Assembly (NCBI RefSeq): GCF_013186535.1
Contig: NZ_JABMCZ010000001.1
Location: 1,302,001 to 1,366,000, forward strand
DNA from: Nocardia terpenica
GTDB taxonomy: Bacteria > Actinomycetota > Actinomycetes > Mycobacteriales > Mycobacteriaceae
Direction: 5' to 3'
Length of the DNA: 64,000 nucleotides
The position numbers and the translations under genes are program-made. Position 1 is the stretch's first letter. Every line of letters starts with the position of its first letter. Of this stretch, positions 1 to 8,805 are shown piece by piece. A model generated the notes under the pieces. That model was not told the origin of the DNA and ran no database searches. It saw only the letters and a list, made by a program, of their open reading frames with translations.

Positions 1-184
1 CGGCGGTGTCGGGCCGGTACCCGAGTTCGTCTGCGGCGCGGAAGATCCGGTCGCGGGTTTGTGCACTGGCGCCCGGCCGATCGCGGAACGCCAGCGAGAC
101 CAGGGCGCGCGATACTCCGGCGTGCGCGGCGACATCCGCCATCGTCGGCTTGCCACGTCTGCGCGCGGTTCGCGAGTCGGTCAC
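1..184 (-). CDS. LacI-family transcriptional regulator (partial, N-terminal part only)
   Basis: The leftward reading frame runs off the window and encodes the N-terminal DNA-binding region of a LacI/GalR repressor. The sequence ADVAAHAGVSRALVSLAF followed by RDRIFRAADELGYRPDTA is the family's helix-turn-helix plus hinge start. The GTG start at 184 has a GGAGAGGA-like ribosome site just upstream. It is divergent from the isomerase/transporter pair at 291-2629, and such repressors usually control the divergent sugar genes and bind the sugar or a metabolite through their C-terminal domain, which is not in this window. Function beyond family is inferred from context. Confidence 0.85.
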   Translation of the reverse strand, partial: MTDSRTARRRGKPTMADVAAHAGVSRALVSLAFRDRPGASAQTRDRIFRAADELGYRPDTA

Positions 185-236
185 CGGTGGTCCTCTCCAG
201 CCTTGACATCGTCTGTGATCGCCACCATAGTAACGG

Positions 237-252
237 ACTAGAGCGCGCTAGT
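237..252. promoter_or_regulatory. Candidate LacI-family operator
   Basis: The 16-bp sequence ACTAGAGCGCGCTAGT is an imperfect palindrome, symmetrical at 14 of 16 positions around a central CG step, which is typical for LacI-family sites. A second TAGAGCGCG copy follows directly at 251-259. It lies between the divergent regulator and isomerase starts, so it is a natural site for the regulator encoded at 1-184. The assignment is an inference from symmetry and position. Confidence 0.5.
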
Positions 253-290
253 AGAGCGCGATAGGTCCCACTTTCCAGGGAGTTCCAGTT

Positions 291-1226
291 ATGACAACGA
301 CGTCACCGCCTCATATCCTCGGCAATCTGTGTCTGGGCTCGGCACCGGACTCGTGGGGTGTGTGGTTCGCCGACGACGAGGGTCAGATTCCGTACACGCG
401 CTTCCTCGACGAGCTGGTGGTGGCCGGTTACACCTGGTTCGAGCTGGGACCCTACGGCTATCTGCCCACCGATCCGCGGCGGCTGGCCGAGGAGGTCGAC
501 GCCCGTGGGCTGCGGGTGTCGGGCGGCACCACGTTCGGCGCGCTGCATCGGCCGCGGGAGTGGGACGATACGGTGGCCGCCACCCGGCGGGTCGCGGAGC
601 TGACCGCCGCGGCCGGTGCGCATCACCTGGTGTTCATTCCGCCGATGTACCGGGACGAGAAGACCGGCGCCTATACCGAATCGCCGGAGCTGACCTCCGA
701 GCAGTGGGCCGGATTCGGCCGCCGCGCAAGCGAACTCGGCAAGATCCTGGTCGAGGAGTACGGCGTGCGGCTGGTGCTGCACCCGCACGCCGACAGCCAC
801 ATCCAATCCCAGTCCGAGATCGAGCGCTACCTGAACGAGAGCGACGCGCGCTACGCGAATCTGTGCCTGGACACCGGGCACGTCGCCTACGGGGGCGGCG
901 ACGCGGTGGATCTGATCCGCCGGTACGGCGAGCGGATCGGCTACGTGCACATCAAACAGATGGATCCGACCGTGCTGGACGCCGTTGCGGCGGAGAATCT
1001 TTCATTCGGTGAGGCGGTCTCGCGCGGGGTGTGCGTGGAGCCACCGGCCGGTGTGCCCGATCCGGTGGCGGTGGTCGAGGCGCTGTCCGACCTGGATGCC
1101 GACCTGTTCGTGATCGTCGAGCAGGATCTGTACCCCTGTGCACCGGAGGTGCCGCTGCCGATCGCCAAGCGCACCCGCGAATTCCTCAATGCGCGTGGGG
1201 TGGACGTGCCGGGAAGCGTGGCATGA
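291..1226 (+). CDS. Sugar phosphate isomerase/epimerase family protein (IolE/IolI-like TIM barrel)
   Basis: This 311-residue protein is a xylose-isomerase-like TIM barrel, the fold of inosose dehydratase (IolE) and inosose isomerase (IolI). Visible landmarks are GSAPDSWGVWF near the N-terminus, HPHADSHI around residue 165, CLDTGHVAYGG around 190, GYVHIKQMDP around 215 and VIVEQDLY near 278; these supply the acidic and histidine metal ligands expected of the family. It overlaps the sugar transporter by an ATGA junction, so the two are translationally coupled, and the divergent LacI regulator suggests substrate induction. Context favours inositol or a related polyol, but the exact substrate cannot be read from sequence alone. 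Confidence 0.85.
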   Translation: MTTTSPPHILGNLCLGSAPDSWGVWFADDEGQIPYTRFLDELVVAGYTWFELGPYGYLPTDPRRLAEEVDARGLRVSGGTTFGALHRPREWDDTVAATRRVAELTAAAGAHHLVFIPPMYRDEKTGAYTESPELTSEQWAGFGRRASELGKILVEEYGVRLVLHPHADSHIQSQSEIERYLNESDARYANLCLDTGHVAYGGGDAVDLIRRYGERIGYVHIKQMDPTVLDAVAAENLSFGEAVSRGVCVEPPAGVPDPVAVVEALSDLDADLFVIVEQDLYPCAPEVPLPIAKRTREFLNARGVDVPGSVA

Positions 1227-2629
1227 GCATGCGGGCCGGTGTCATCGGCGCCGGAGAGCGACGGCAACCATACCGGCGGCGCTTGCGCGTCCTGATGATC
1301 GTTGCGACCTTCGGGGGCTTGCTGTTCGGCTACGACACCGGCGTCATCAACGGTGCGCTCGCTCCGCTGAGCCGGGATCTGCATCTCGGACCGTTCACCG
1401 AAGGTGTGGTCACGAGCTCGCTGCTGTTCGGCGCGGCCGGTGGCGCGTTCTTCGGCGGTCGGCTGTCGGACCGGCACGGCCGCCGTCGTCTCATCCTGGT
1501 GCTGGCCGCGGTGTTCGTCATCGGCACCGTGGGCTCCAGCCTCGCCCCCGGTACGGGTGTGCTGGTGGCGTTTCGGTTCATCCTGGGCCTGGCCGTCGGC
1601 GGCGCATCGGTGACCGTTCCCACCTACCTGGCCGAATGCGCGCCCGCGGAACGCCGCGGACGGCTGGTCACCCAGAACGAGCTGATGATCGTGTCCGGGC
1701 AACTGCTCGCCTACACGATCAACGCGATCATCGGCAATGTCTGGGGTGAGCACGCCGGGATCTGGCGGTGGATGCTGGTAGTCGCCACGCTCCCGGCCGT
1801 GGCGCTGTGGCTGGGCATGCTCGCGATGCCGGAAAGCCCTCGCTGGCTCGCCGCGCACGACCGGTTCGCCGAGGCTCGCGCGGTGCTCGAGCAGATCCGG
1901 CCGGCCCCGCGCGCCGCCACCGAGCTCGCCGAGGTGCGTGAGCTTGCGATGGAGGACAAGCGATCTCGCACGGGCGGCTGGGCCGACCTGGCCACGCGAT
2001 GGATTCGGCGGCTGGTGTTCATCGGAATCGGTATCGCGATCGTGCAGCAGATCACCGGCGTCAACTCGATCATGTACTACGGCTCGCGGATTCTCGCCGA
2101 CTCCGGATTCTCCACCAACGGCGCGCTCGTCGCTCAGACCGCCAACGGCGTCATCTCCGTGCTGGCCACCATCGTCGGAATCTACCTGTTGGGCAAGAAG
2201 AATCGGCGTCCGCTGCTGCTGGCAGGGCAGGTCGGCACCACCACCGCGCTACTGCTGATCGGCGTCTTCTCGCTGGTGCTGCCGCCGGGTGCGGGCCGGG
2301 CCTCGGTAGTACTCGTGCTGACCGCGACCTTCCTGGTATTCCAGCAGGGGGCGATCTCCCCGGTCACGTGGTTGATGCTGTCGGAGATCTTTCCGCTCCG
2401 ATTGCGCGGCTTCGGCTTCGGGCTCACCGCGCTGGTGCTGTGGCTGACGAACTTCGCCATCGGCCTGCTGCTCCCGGTACTGGTCGGCGCCATCCACATC
2501 TCCGGCACCTTCTTCCTGTTCGCCGCGCTCGGCGTCGGGGCGATCGTCTTCGTCGCCCGATACGTGCCCGAGACCCGGGGCAGATCGCTGGAGACCCTCG
2601 AGCACGAACTGCATGCCCGGCTGGCCTGA
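1223..2629 (+). CDS. MFS sugar/inositol transporter
   Basis: This 468-residue major facilitator superfamily protein belongs to the sugar porter family. Diagnostic motifs are GYDTGVINGAL in TM1, DRHGRRR in the loop after TM2, PESPRWL before the central loop, QQITGVNSIMYYG in TM7 and PETRGRSLE at the C-terminus. Twelve membrane segments are expected. The ATG at 1223 overlaps the stop of the isomerase gene; the same frame is open further upstream but that stretch lies inside the isomerase gene and has no better start. It probably imports the sugar or cyclitol processed by the upstream isomerase. Confidence 0.9.
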   Translation: MSMRAGVIGAGERRQPYRRRLRVLMIVATFGGLLFGYDTGVINGALAPLSRDLHLGPFTEGVVTSSLLFGAAGGAFFGGRLSDRHGRRRLILVLAAVFVIGTVGSSLAPGTGVLVAFRFILGLAVGGASVTVPTYLAECAPAERRGRLVTQNELMIVSGQLLAYTINAIIGNVWGEHAGIWRWMLVVATLPAVALWLGMLAMPESPRWLAAHDRFAEARAVLEQIRPAPRAATELAEVRELAMEDKRSRTGGWADLATRWIRRLVFIGIGIAIVQQITGVNSIMYYGSRILADSGFSTNGALVAQTANGVISVLATIVGIYLLGKKNRRPLLLAGQVGTTTALLLIGVFSLVLPPGAGRASVVLVLTATFLVFQQGAISPVTWLMLSEIFPLRLRGFGFGLTALVLWLTNFAIGLLLPVLVGAIHISGTFFLFAALGVGAIVFVARYVPETRGRSLETLEHELHARLA

Positions 2630-2749
2630 GCGGGTGCTACCCGGCGTGATCGCGTCGAATACGCCTCCACCGGCCGCATCACGGCCGAACCGCGGATGCC
2701 GCAGATACTCGTCGGCGACATCGACGATCAACAATTCCTCACCCTGGAG

Positions 2750-3727
2750 TCAGCGGACGTTCGGGAAGAACGGCGCTACCGGAAAACAGGGGACTGGCAC
2801 GGCGGTCGATGGGGACAAGGCGTTGAGGACGTATCGCCAGGCGCGTTCGTTGTACATCAGCGCGACGTGCTCGGATCGGTCATCGGGGCAGTCGTTTTGC
2901 AGCAGGATGTTGGTTACCTCGGGACCGTGCAAAAACTGCTGGTCGTAAGGGGTGACTATCTCGTCGTTTCGGGTGACGATGGTCGTGTAGGTGACGCCGG
3001 GACGGGTGTCTCCTTGTCCGTAGACCTCCGCATTCAGCTCGGAACCGATCGCCTGCTGGGTCAAGGCGGGCCACGCCGCGCCGATCAGGTCGTAGATCCA
3101 CCAGCCCACCGGTGGCACGAAGCTGCGCAGATACACCAGATTGCTCAGGGTGGTGCCGTGGTTGGCGGGCCCGAGGCCGATCATCTTGTCCACCTTCGCG
3201 TTTCCGCCGAGCACGTTGAGGTAGTACAGCGGCAGCACACCGCCGCCCTGCGACGCGCCGACCAGGTCTGCCTTGGTCGCGCCGGTCGCGGCGAGGACTC
3301 GATCGACGAACGATGCCAGGACCCGGCCCGATTTGCGGATGTCGTCGAGGGCCTGCAGCGGCAGTTCCGGCAGCCACCAGGTATTGCCGAAGTTGAACGT
3401 ATAGACGCAGTAGCCGTTGTTCTTCAAATAGGGTGAGCCCGCCTGCCACGCGAGTGCCTGTGTGGTCGCGGTCGGGTTCACCAACACGACCGGATTCGGA
3501 TGCGCCGCAGTCGGTTTGCAGTTCCAGTCATTGGCGCCGGGGGGTGGGTTCTCGGGAAACAGGCCCGGTAGAATCCCCGCGCCGAGATCGAACGGCACCG
3601 GCAGCGGTCCGGTCGCCGGATCCGCCTTGGCTGTCCCCTGGCCGAAGGCCGCTGCGGCACACACCGTCAGTGCCGCCACCGTCGGCAGAAATCCGGTCTT
3701 CCATCGCGCTGGCTTTCGCGCATCCAT
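2750..3727 (-). CDS. Secreted lipase/esterase (class 2 lipase-like alpha/beta hydrolase)
   Basis: A 325-residue exported alpha/beta hydrolase. Residues 1-35 form a signal peptide (basic start, TVAALTVCAAAAF core, cleavage near AKA-D). GASQGGG carries the nucleophile serine; the aspartate in RNDEIVTPY and the histidine in SEHVAL are good candidates for the rest of the triad. Several cysteines suggest disulfides. The layout matches secreted actinobacterial triacylglycerol lipases of the EstA/lipase class 2 type. It stands alone, convergent with the MFS gene, with about 120 bases between them. Confidence 0.85.
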   Translation of the reverse strand: MDARKPARWKTGFLPTVAALTVCAAAAFGQGTAKADPATGPLPVPFDLGAGILPGLFPENPPPGANDWNCKPTAAHPNPVVLVNPTATTQALAWQAGSPYLKNNGYCVYTFNFGNTWWLPELPLQALDDIRKSGRVLASFVDRVLAATGATKADLVGASQGGGVLPLYYLNVLGGNAKVDKMIGLGPANHGTTLSNLVYLRSFVPPVGWWIYDLIGAAWPALTQQAIGSELNAEVYGQGDTRPGVTYTTIVTRNDEIVTPYDQQFLHGPEVTNILLQNDCPDDRSEHVALMYNERAWRYVLNALSPSTAVPVPCFPVAPFFPNVR

Positions 3728-4488
3728 CCGAACTGTCCTATCTCGTGCAGTTGCTCAGGAACATAGATCTCGAATGTGGTGTCGCAGGTGGCGTGTGTCG
3801 ACGTGTTCGCGTCGGCCTCGAAGCTCGATGTCCACGGTTGTGGACCTGCGGCAGTGGAAAATGAATATTCACCGGACAGCCTTGTGCGCTGTCGACTTGT
3901 CTTCCTCGGTGCGTGACCGACCGTTGCGGCAGTCCGGCTTCGGTGCGCCTTGCAGTCCGCCGCGATCGCCTGGCACCGCGCCAACCGCCCGAGTGCTCGC
4001 CTGATATGGAACAGCTAGGTTCCTGGCGACTCGTCCGGATAGCGCTGCCGATGTACTACTGACGCGCAGACTAATTCAGGCATTATCCGACCGCAATAGC
4101 TTTGTGCACATAGCTGCCCGGCGGAGATTCGGGTTGTGCGTATCGACAACGGAATCCCGCATGTCGCAATATCCACCCGACTGCCCGTGCGCGAGACCAA
4201 GCCGGAGAAATTGCCCTCGGGCGGGTTGCGGGGAATGGTCGAGGATTTCCTGCGCGACAATCCCGGGCAGGACTTCAGCTCGACCGCGCTCGAGCATCGG
4301 CTCGACGACATCCACCAATGCGACCTGTCCGGCGGGGGTCACCGGCCTGGTAGCCCTCGGTGGCCTTCGTCGCAACAAATCCGGTCGATGCATCGAGGTC
4401 GCCGCTCTGCAACGCATGAAATACAACGGTATCCACAATTTGGTGTTTCACGATGCCACCGCTGCTGCTCCATGAATGAAAGCCCGAG
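3728..4488. other. Gene-poor region with a possible decayed gene
   Basis: No intact gene is convincing here. A forward frame from 4136 begins VRETKPEKLPSGGLRGMVED and resembles the start of actinobacterial winged-helix proteins (KLRPGELRxMV-xxFLxxxPG-xxxS), but the resemblance ends after about 60 residues near 4310 and the following sequence is not protein-like in any one frame. It is best read as a possible frameshifted remnant. The rest (3728-4130) shows no feature I can name. Confidence 0.3.
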
Positions 4489-4917
4489 CTACACGAGTGG
4501 TTCGCCGCCGCTGGGGTGGACGACATGGCAGTGGGTTCCGGTCACCGTGCCCGTGCCGTCTCCGGCGTCCATCTTCAGGCAGGCCACCAGATACCTTCCT
4601 GTAAAGGCTTTGTCGGATCCTTCGGCCGGGCTTTCCACGTCGTCGCTGCGGATAGCCAGATTCTGACCCTTCTTCGTCGCACCTTTCCGGGGTGCCTCCC
4701 CCTTGACCACGCAGCCGGTGGCGACAGCGTTGTACACCTTGACCGTCTTGTCGCCGTCCGGTAGCGAGACCTTCTCTTTTTCGACATAGCGGACGGTGAC
4801 AGCGTCGCATTGATAGCCGTTGAAGTCTTTAGCCGGCTCGGCCGCGACTACTGCGGCAAATGTTAGGGGCGCAAGGATTGCGCAGGCGAGAATGCCGAGA
4901 ACTTTCGCAACTGTCAC
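4489..4917 (-). CDS. Small secreted protein of unknown function
   Basis: I chose the GTG at 4917 because an AAGAGGGAC ribosome site lies just upstream and the protein then opens with a clean signal peptide (VAKVLGILACAILAPLTF, cleavage near VVAAEPA). The 142-residue product has four cysteines after the signal (QCDAV, TGCVV, ACLKM, THCHV), which could form two disulfides, and reads as a compact beta-rich exported domain. No known family is recognised. It stands alone between the decayed region and the protease remnant. Confidence 0.65.
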   Translation of the reverse strand: MTVAKVLGILACAILAPLTFAAVVAAEPAKDFNGYQCDAVTVRYVEKEKVSLPDGDKTVKVYNAVATGCVVKGEAPRKGATKKGQNLAIRSDDVESPAEGSDKAFTGRYLVACLKMDAGDGTGTVTGTHCHVVHPSGGEPLV

Positions 4918-5086
4918 TGTGTCCCTCTTCGCGAGTGCTGAGCTAGGGCTGAACCAACGAACAGTCTTCGAGACAGTAGAGCGCCTGGATGGAAGCGGTC
5001 GACGAGAACACGCCACGCGAACGATTCGGTCACGACGCCGTCCCGGCGGCCAATGCGCGGTATGCCGCATCCCGCGCGGTGAAGCC

Positions 5087-5329
5087 TCAGGATTCTTGCC
5101 GGAGGGTGCCCCGGGCGTTGTCTTCGACCCATCTCCTCAGGTAGAGCGGGCTGGTGACGACGTTGGGGCGCCCGTCGGGTTGGTCGGGGCGCACGGTGAC
5201 CATGAAGGGGAATCCTCCGGCCTCGACCGTCGCGCCACCGGTGATCGCGGCTGCGTTGCCAGCGAGAATCGCATCCGCGACTACCATGCTCACAACCAAT
5301 GCCAGCAGCCTGGTACACAACACTCGCAC
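5087..5329 (-). pseudogene. Truncated trypsin-like serine protease remnant
   Basis: The frame starts at a GTG preceded by GAGGAGG and encodes a signal-like segment followed by AITGGATVEAGGFPFMVTV, which strongly resembles the mature N-terminus of chymotrypsin-family proteases (IVGG-x-GxFPFMV). The catalytic histidine, aspartate and serine regions are all missing: the protein ends after about 80 residues, where family members have more than 200. It could be a deletion remnant or a small exported protein built from the end of one. I treat it as a pseudogene. Confidence 0.5.
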
Positions 5330-5425
5330 AACACCCTCCTCGATCACGTGGTCCTAGTCTGTCCACGCGGCATTCGTTGCCGCGATGGTTCGTGCCTTGA
5401 CTCTCTCGTTACGTGAGGCGGCACA

Positions 5426-6226
5426 GTGACAGACATGGAACCTGTAGAACACACTGTTGGCGTGGTCGCGCAGTCGACCGGCATATCGGTTAGGGCCTTG
5501 CATTACTACGACGAGATCGGTCTGCTCCAACCCGGCGGGCGCAGCGCGACCGGATACCGTCTCTACAGCGACAGCGACCTCGAGAGACTGCAGCGGATTC
5601 TGTTCTACCGTGAGCTCGATTTCGGCCTCGAAGACATCGCGTCCATGCTCAACGATTCCCGCCTCTCCGACGAGGATCACCTGCGGCGCCAACACGAACT
5701 GTTGAGCGACAGGATCTTCCGGCATCAAGCCATGGTCGCGCTGATCGACAAGGAGTTGAGCGCCCGTAAGGCGGGCATCACCCTCACCCCCGCGGAACGA
5801 CTCGAGGTGTTCGGCGGCGACCGTCTCGTCGACGCTGCCGACGAAGCCGAACGACGCTGGGGCGGACTGCCGGAGTTCGCTCAGCGCCGGGACCGGACCA
5901 CCCGATACACCAAGCAGGACTGGCTCGACCTGCGCGCCGAGCAACGCGAGATTCACCAATCCCTCGCCGACGCGATGCGGGCAGGCACCGCGGCCGAGGA
6001 TCCGGCCGTCATGGATCTCGCCGAACGACACCGCCGTCACCTCGAACGCTGGTTCCACGACTGCGATTTCGACACGCATCGGCGATTGGCCGAGGAGTAC
6101 CGCGCCAATCGCCGACTCGGCCTCAACTACGACGACATGGCTGCAGGGTTATCGCAGTACATACACGACGCGATCCTGGCGAACTGCCGACGCAGCAACT
6201 GCGTTTCCGAAGTGCCCGGAGGGTAA
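5426..6226 (+). CDS. MerR-family regulator with TipAS-like drug-recognition domain
   Basis: This 266-residue protein has a MerR winged helix at residues 8-75 (VGVVAQSTGISVRALHYYDE, TGYRLYSDSDLERLQ), a dimerisation helix, and a C-terminal helical domain (WLDLRAEQREIHQSLADAM, DLAERHRRHLERWF) typical of TipAS, which in the TipAL family traps thiopeptides and related compounds. It probably activates its own or nearby genes when a ligand binds. The GTG start at 5426 has GTGAGG upstream. No obvious target gene adjoins it; downstream lies only a decayed integrase. Confidence 0.88.
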   Translation: MTDMEPVEHTVGVVAQSTGISVRALHYYDEIGLLQPGGRSATGYRLYSDSDLERLQRILFYRELDFGLEDIASMLNDSRLSDEDHLRRQHELLSDRIFRHQAMVALIDKELSARKAGITLTPAERLEVFGGDRLVDAADEAERRWGGLPEFAQRRDRTTRYTKQDWLDLRAEQREIHQSLADAMRAGTAAEDPAVMDLAERHRRHLERWFHDCDFDTHRRLAEEYRANRRLGLNYDDMAAGLSQYIHDAILANCRRSNCVSEVPGG

Positions 6227-6459
6227 GTCGACACACCGCGGCAGTAGTCGTCGGAAAACGCACTCTTCTGCCGCATATCGCGCGTTGGTCAGTCGCCCGA
6301 ATCGGCTGGCCCCGCCATCGCCGCTGCCTCATTCGGAGCCGACGGCTGAAAAGGTCGCAGGCTGCGGAAACACGTTGCCGCCGAGGGTGTCTCGCGACGA
6401 GGGGTTGCCGACAGACCCCGCGCGGGACCGACGACCGAGCGGGTCGGTGCTCCTACTGC

Positions 6460-6802
6460 ATGACCGTCAGGGCGCCCGTGGCGCTGCCGCTGCGGATCTT
6501 CGAAACCTGCAGCTGCGATGTCGATGATCTCGGCAAGGAACACAGCCACCGCGTGCTGCGCGTGGTCGGCAAGGGCAGCAAGGTTGTGCCGATTCCCTTG
6601 CCGCCAGCCGTGGGACGCGGCATCGACCGCGCGATCAGCGACCGCGGACGCGGACCGATTCTGCTCAATTCTCGTGCGCGACGTCCAGATCGCCGCCCGC
6701 CACGCCGACCCCCGCACCACCATGCGCTATGACCGCGCCCGTACCAACCTCGACCACCACCCCAACTACATCCTCGCCGCCTATATGGCCTCGGGCACAT
6801 GA
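6460..6802 (+). pseudogene. Tyrosine recombinase (integrase) remnant
   Basis: Two forward frames hold pieces of one phage-type integrase. The first (to about 6670) reads DDLGKEHSHRVLRVVGKGSKV-VPIPLPPAVG and ends at GPILLN, the middle of the catalytic domain. The second resumes as VRDVQIAARHADPRTTMRYDRAR, containing the C-terminal histidine and catalytic tyrosine region, and ends at 6802. The segment between them with the HxxR box is missing and the frame changes at the join, so the gene is dead. It marks an old mobile element insertion in this part of the chromosome. Confidence 0.75.
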
Positions 6803-6873
6803 CAACTCAACGCGCGCACATGCCGATGACAGGTCGATACGTGATACGAGATGACCTGCGGCGTCCGGGTGAA

Positions 6874-7227
6874 TCAGTAGTACTGGACCAGGCAGAACTC
6901 ATGCTCCTCGGGATCGGCCATCACGACGACTACACCCTCGTCGTAGTCGTGTCGTTCGCCGGTGCACCTGCCGCCGAGAGCGATGACCTGAGCGATGCCC
7001 CGGTCGATGTCGTCGACTGCAACGTCGAGGTGTAGGCGAACCTTGCCGTGCTTGGGCTCGGTCACGGGTTGGAAGACCAGGCGAGGCTGCGGATCGCCGG
7101 GATGGCCGAGGTAGACCCAGCCAGGGTTGGACGGCCCCTCCGGGCGGTCCAGTAGCGCACTCCAGAAGCCCGCCACCCGTTTCACGTCGACGCAGTCGAT
7201 GGTCACTCCGACCCAGCGGTTGGTCAT
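6874..7227 (-). CDS. VOC (glyoxalase/bleomycin-resistance fold) family protein
   Basis: A 117-residue single-domain vicinal oxygen chelate protein. It shows the paired beta-alpha-beta-beta modules: VGVTIDCVDVKRVAGFWSAL at the start, then HLDVAVDDIDRGIAQVIALGG, and VVMADPEEHEFCLVQ at the end, which is the usual glyoxalase-like-domain ending with a metal-ligand glutamate. Such proteins range from resistance proteins to dioxygenases and isomerases; the substrate is unknown. It converges on the integrase remnant. Confidence 0.85.
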   Translation of the reverse strand: MTNRWVGVTIDCVDVKRVAGFWSALLDRPEGPSNPGWVYLGHPGDPQPRLVFQPVTEPKHGKVRLHLDVAVDDIDRGIAQVIALGGRCTGERHDYDEGVVVVMADPEEHEFCLVQYY

Positions 7228-7401
7228 CTCGTCAGTGTTCCTCTGTTCTCTGTCATCGGGGGGCCTGGCACTCGGACGGGATCGGGCGCCGACCCGCGCG
7301 GCCGACCGAACGCAACATACTGCCGCCGACCGCGCACTTCAGTTGTGTTCGGAAGGTCGTCCGCCCCCGAAGGTGCGCTCATCCAGCGGATAGCGGCACC
7401 G

Positions 7402-8046
7402 TCATTGGTCGATCTTCTTGATTTTCGTAGGTTCCGAGGCATCGGATTCCCGGACACGAACCGTAGCCAGTGCGGCCGCATCCTCTGCTGCCGCAGCGTC
7501 ATTGGCCAACTCGACGTCGGCCGGAGACTCCGCCGCGGCGTCGGCAGCGTCGGCGGCCGCCTGGGCTTCTGTTTCCGCTTTCCGGGCACGTGGGAGCACT
7601 TCTTTGAGGTAGTTCGCAAACTTGGTTGCGATTCCAGGGGTGTTGATCATCGCGGGGAGGACGCGGACGAAGCAGGCATAGGGCGGGACAGCGGCTCTGG
7701 CGGCATCGGCGTCGGCGCGGGCTGCGGAGGCGGGATCCTTCGCAGCGGCAGCCTTCTTCACCGCAGCATCGACAGCGTCGGTGGCGTCGCGCTTGATCTT
7801 GTCGCATTCCCCTTGGGGCGTGAGGAACCCGGTTACTACCCTGGTGCGGCCATGGGCGTAGTCGGCACGGGCACGAGCCTGAGCGATCAGAGCGTCGTCG
7901 ACGGTCGCGGCATGGACGCCGATGCCCGCGGTCGGCAACGCCCCAGCAGGACTTGCCATGCCACCGACGGCCGCGTGCGCAGCCGCCACGGCAACGACCC
8001 CGATCGCTGCCCGCAGCGCATGCCTGTGACCTCCACCGAAACCCAC
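7402..8046 (-). CDS. Alanine-rich secreted protein of unknown function
   Basis: The GTG at 8046 is preferred because GGAGGGA lies just upstream; an in-frame ATG five codons earlier is possible. The 214-residue product begins with a basic stretch and a hydrophobic signal (AAIGVVAVAAAHAAVGGMAS), followed by a predicted export site near AGA. The mature part has two cysteines (GECDK and YACFV) and a long alanine/glutamate/aspartate-rich C-terminus likely to be helical or disordered. No known domain is recognised. Its neighbours give no functional hint. Confidence 0.65.
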   Translation of the reverse strand: MGFGGGHRHALRAAIGVVAVAAAHAAVGGMASPAGALPTAGIGVHAATVDDALIAQARARADYAHGRTRVVTGFLTPQGECDKIKRDATDAVDAAVKKAAAAKDPASAARADADAARAAVPPYACFVRVLPAMINTPGIATKFANYLKEVLPRARKAETEAQAAADAADAAAESPADVELANDAAAAEDAAALATVRVRESDASEPTKIKKIDQ

Positions 8047-8062
8047 ACGATCTCCCTCCAAA

Positions 8063-8364
8063 CGGCGAACAAACCCTCGGTCGCCAGGTATTCGATCCCG
8101 AACTCCGCCGGGATTGGTCGCCTTCCACAGCGATGGCCAGACCGAGCCCGCCGAATGGCAAAAAACATCGCGGCCCGCCTAGCCGGGCGCTGGACATCCC
8201 TCATGCCGCTTACCGGGGGGACGGCAAGACGAAACCCGTTGCGGCACAGAACGTCCGCACATGCCGATTTCACACCAATCGCAAGCTAGTTCGACGTGAG
8301 TACATGGAGTTACCCATGTACTCCCGAAATCAAGCATTGCTCTGGCAATACTCGTCTGCACCTC
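8063..8364. other. Intergenic region with a GGAGTACATG hairpin
   Basis: No gene is evident. At 8298-8323 there is a perfect hairpin, GAGTACATG, eight bases, CATGTACTC. It contains the same GGAGTACATG decamer (here on the complementary strand) that is tandemly repeated at 11987-12026. It lies downstream of zur, about 40 bases past its stop. Confidence 0.5.
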
Positions 8365-8802
8365 TCAGCAGACACGGCCGTCGCGGGCGCCGGCGCAACT
8401 CTGGCAGGTGCCGAAGACCTCCATGGTGTGGCTGATGTCGGTGAAACCGTGGTCGGAGGCCACGGATTCGGCCCACGCCTCCACGGTCGGGCCCTCCACC
8501 TCCACCGTGCGGCCGCAGTGGCGGCACACCAGGTGATGGTGATGGCCCTTCGAGCACTGGCGGTAAACCGACTCGCCGGTGTCGGTGCGTAGCACGTCCA
8601 CCTTGCCCGCCTCGGCCAGCGACTGCAGCGTCCGGTAGACGGTGGTCAGGCCGATGCCCTCACCGCGGCGGCGCAGCTCGTCGTGCAACTCCTGGGCGGA
8701 GCGGAACTCCTCGATGTCACCGAGCAGCGCCGCGATGGCGCTGCGCTGGCGAGTACTGCGGACCCCGACGGTCTTCTCGGTAGTGCCCGTGTTGTCCGGC
8801 AC
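8365..8802 (-). CDS. zur: Zinc uptake regulator Zur (Fur family)
   Basis: A 145-residue Fur-family repressor. The winged helix (STRQRSAIAALLGDI, LTTVYRTLQSL) is followed by the metal-binding dimer domain with SKGHHHHLVCRHCGRTVEVE and a second CQSC near the C-terminus, giving the structural CxxC/CxxC zinc site and histidine-rich sensor site. It lies four bases downstream of an ArsR/SmtB gene in the same direction, the arrangement of the mycobacterial smtB-zur operon, where Zur represses zinc uptake genes when zinc is sufficient and SmtB represses the operon when zinc is low. Confidence 0.92.
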   Translation of the reverse strand: MPDNTGTTEKTVGVRSTRQRSAIAALLGDIEEFRSAQELHDELRRRGEGIGLTTVYRTLQSLAEAGKVDVLRTDTGESVYRQCSKGHHHHLVCRHCGRTVEVEGPTVEAWAESVASDHGFTDISHTMEVFGTCQSCAGARDGRVC

Positions 8803-8805
8803 GAA

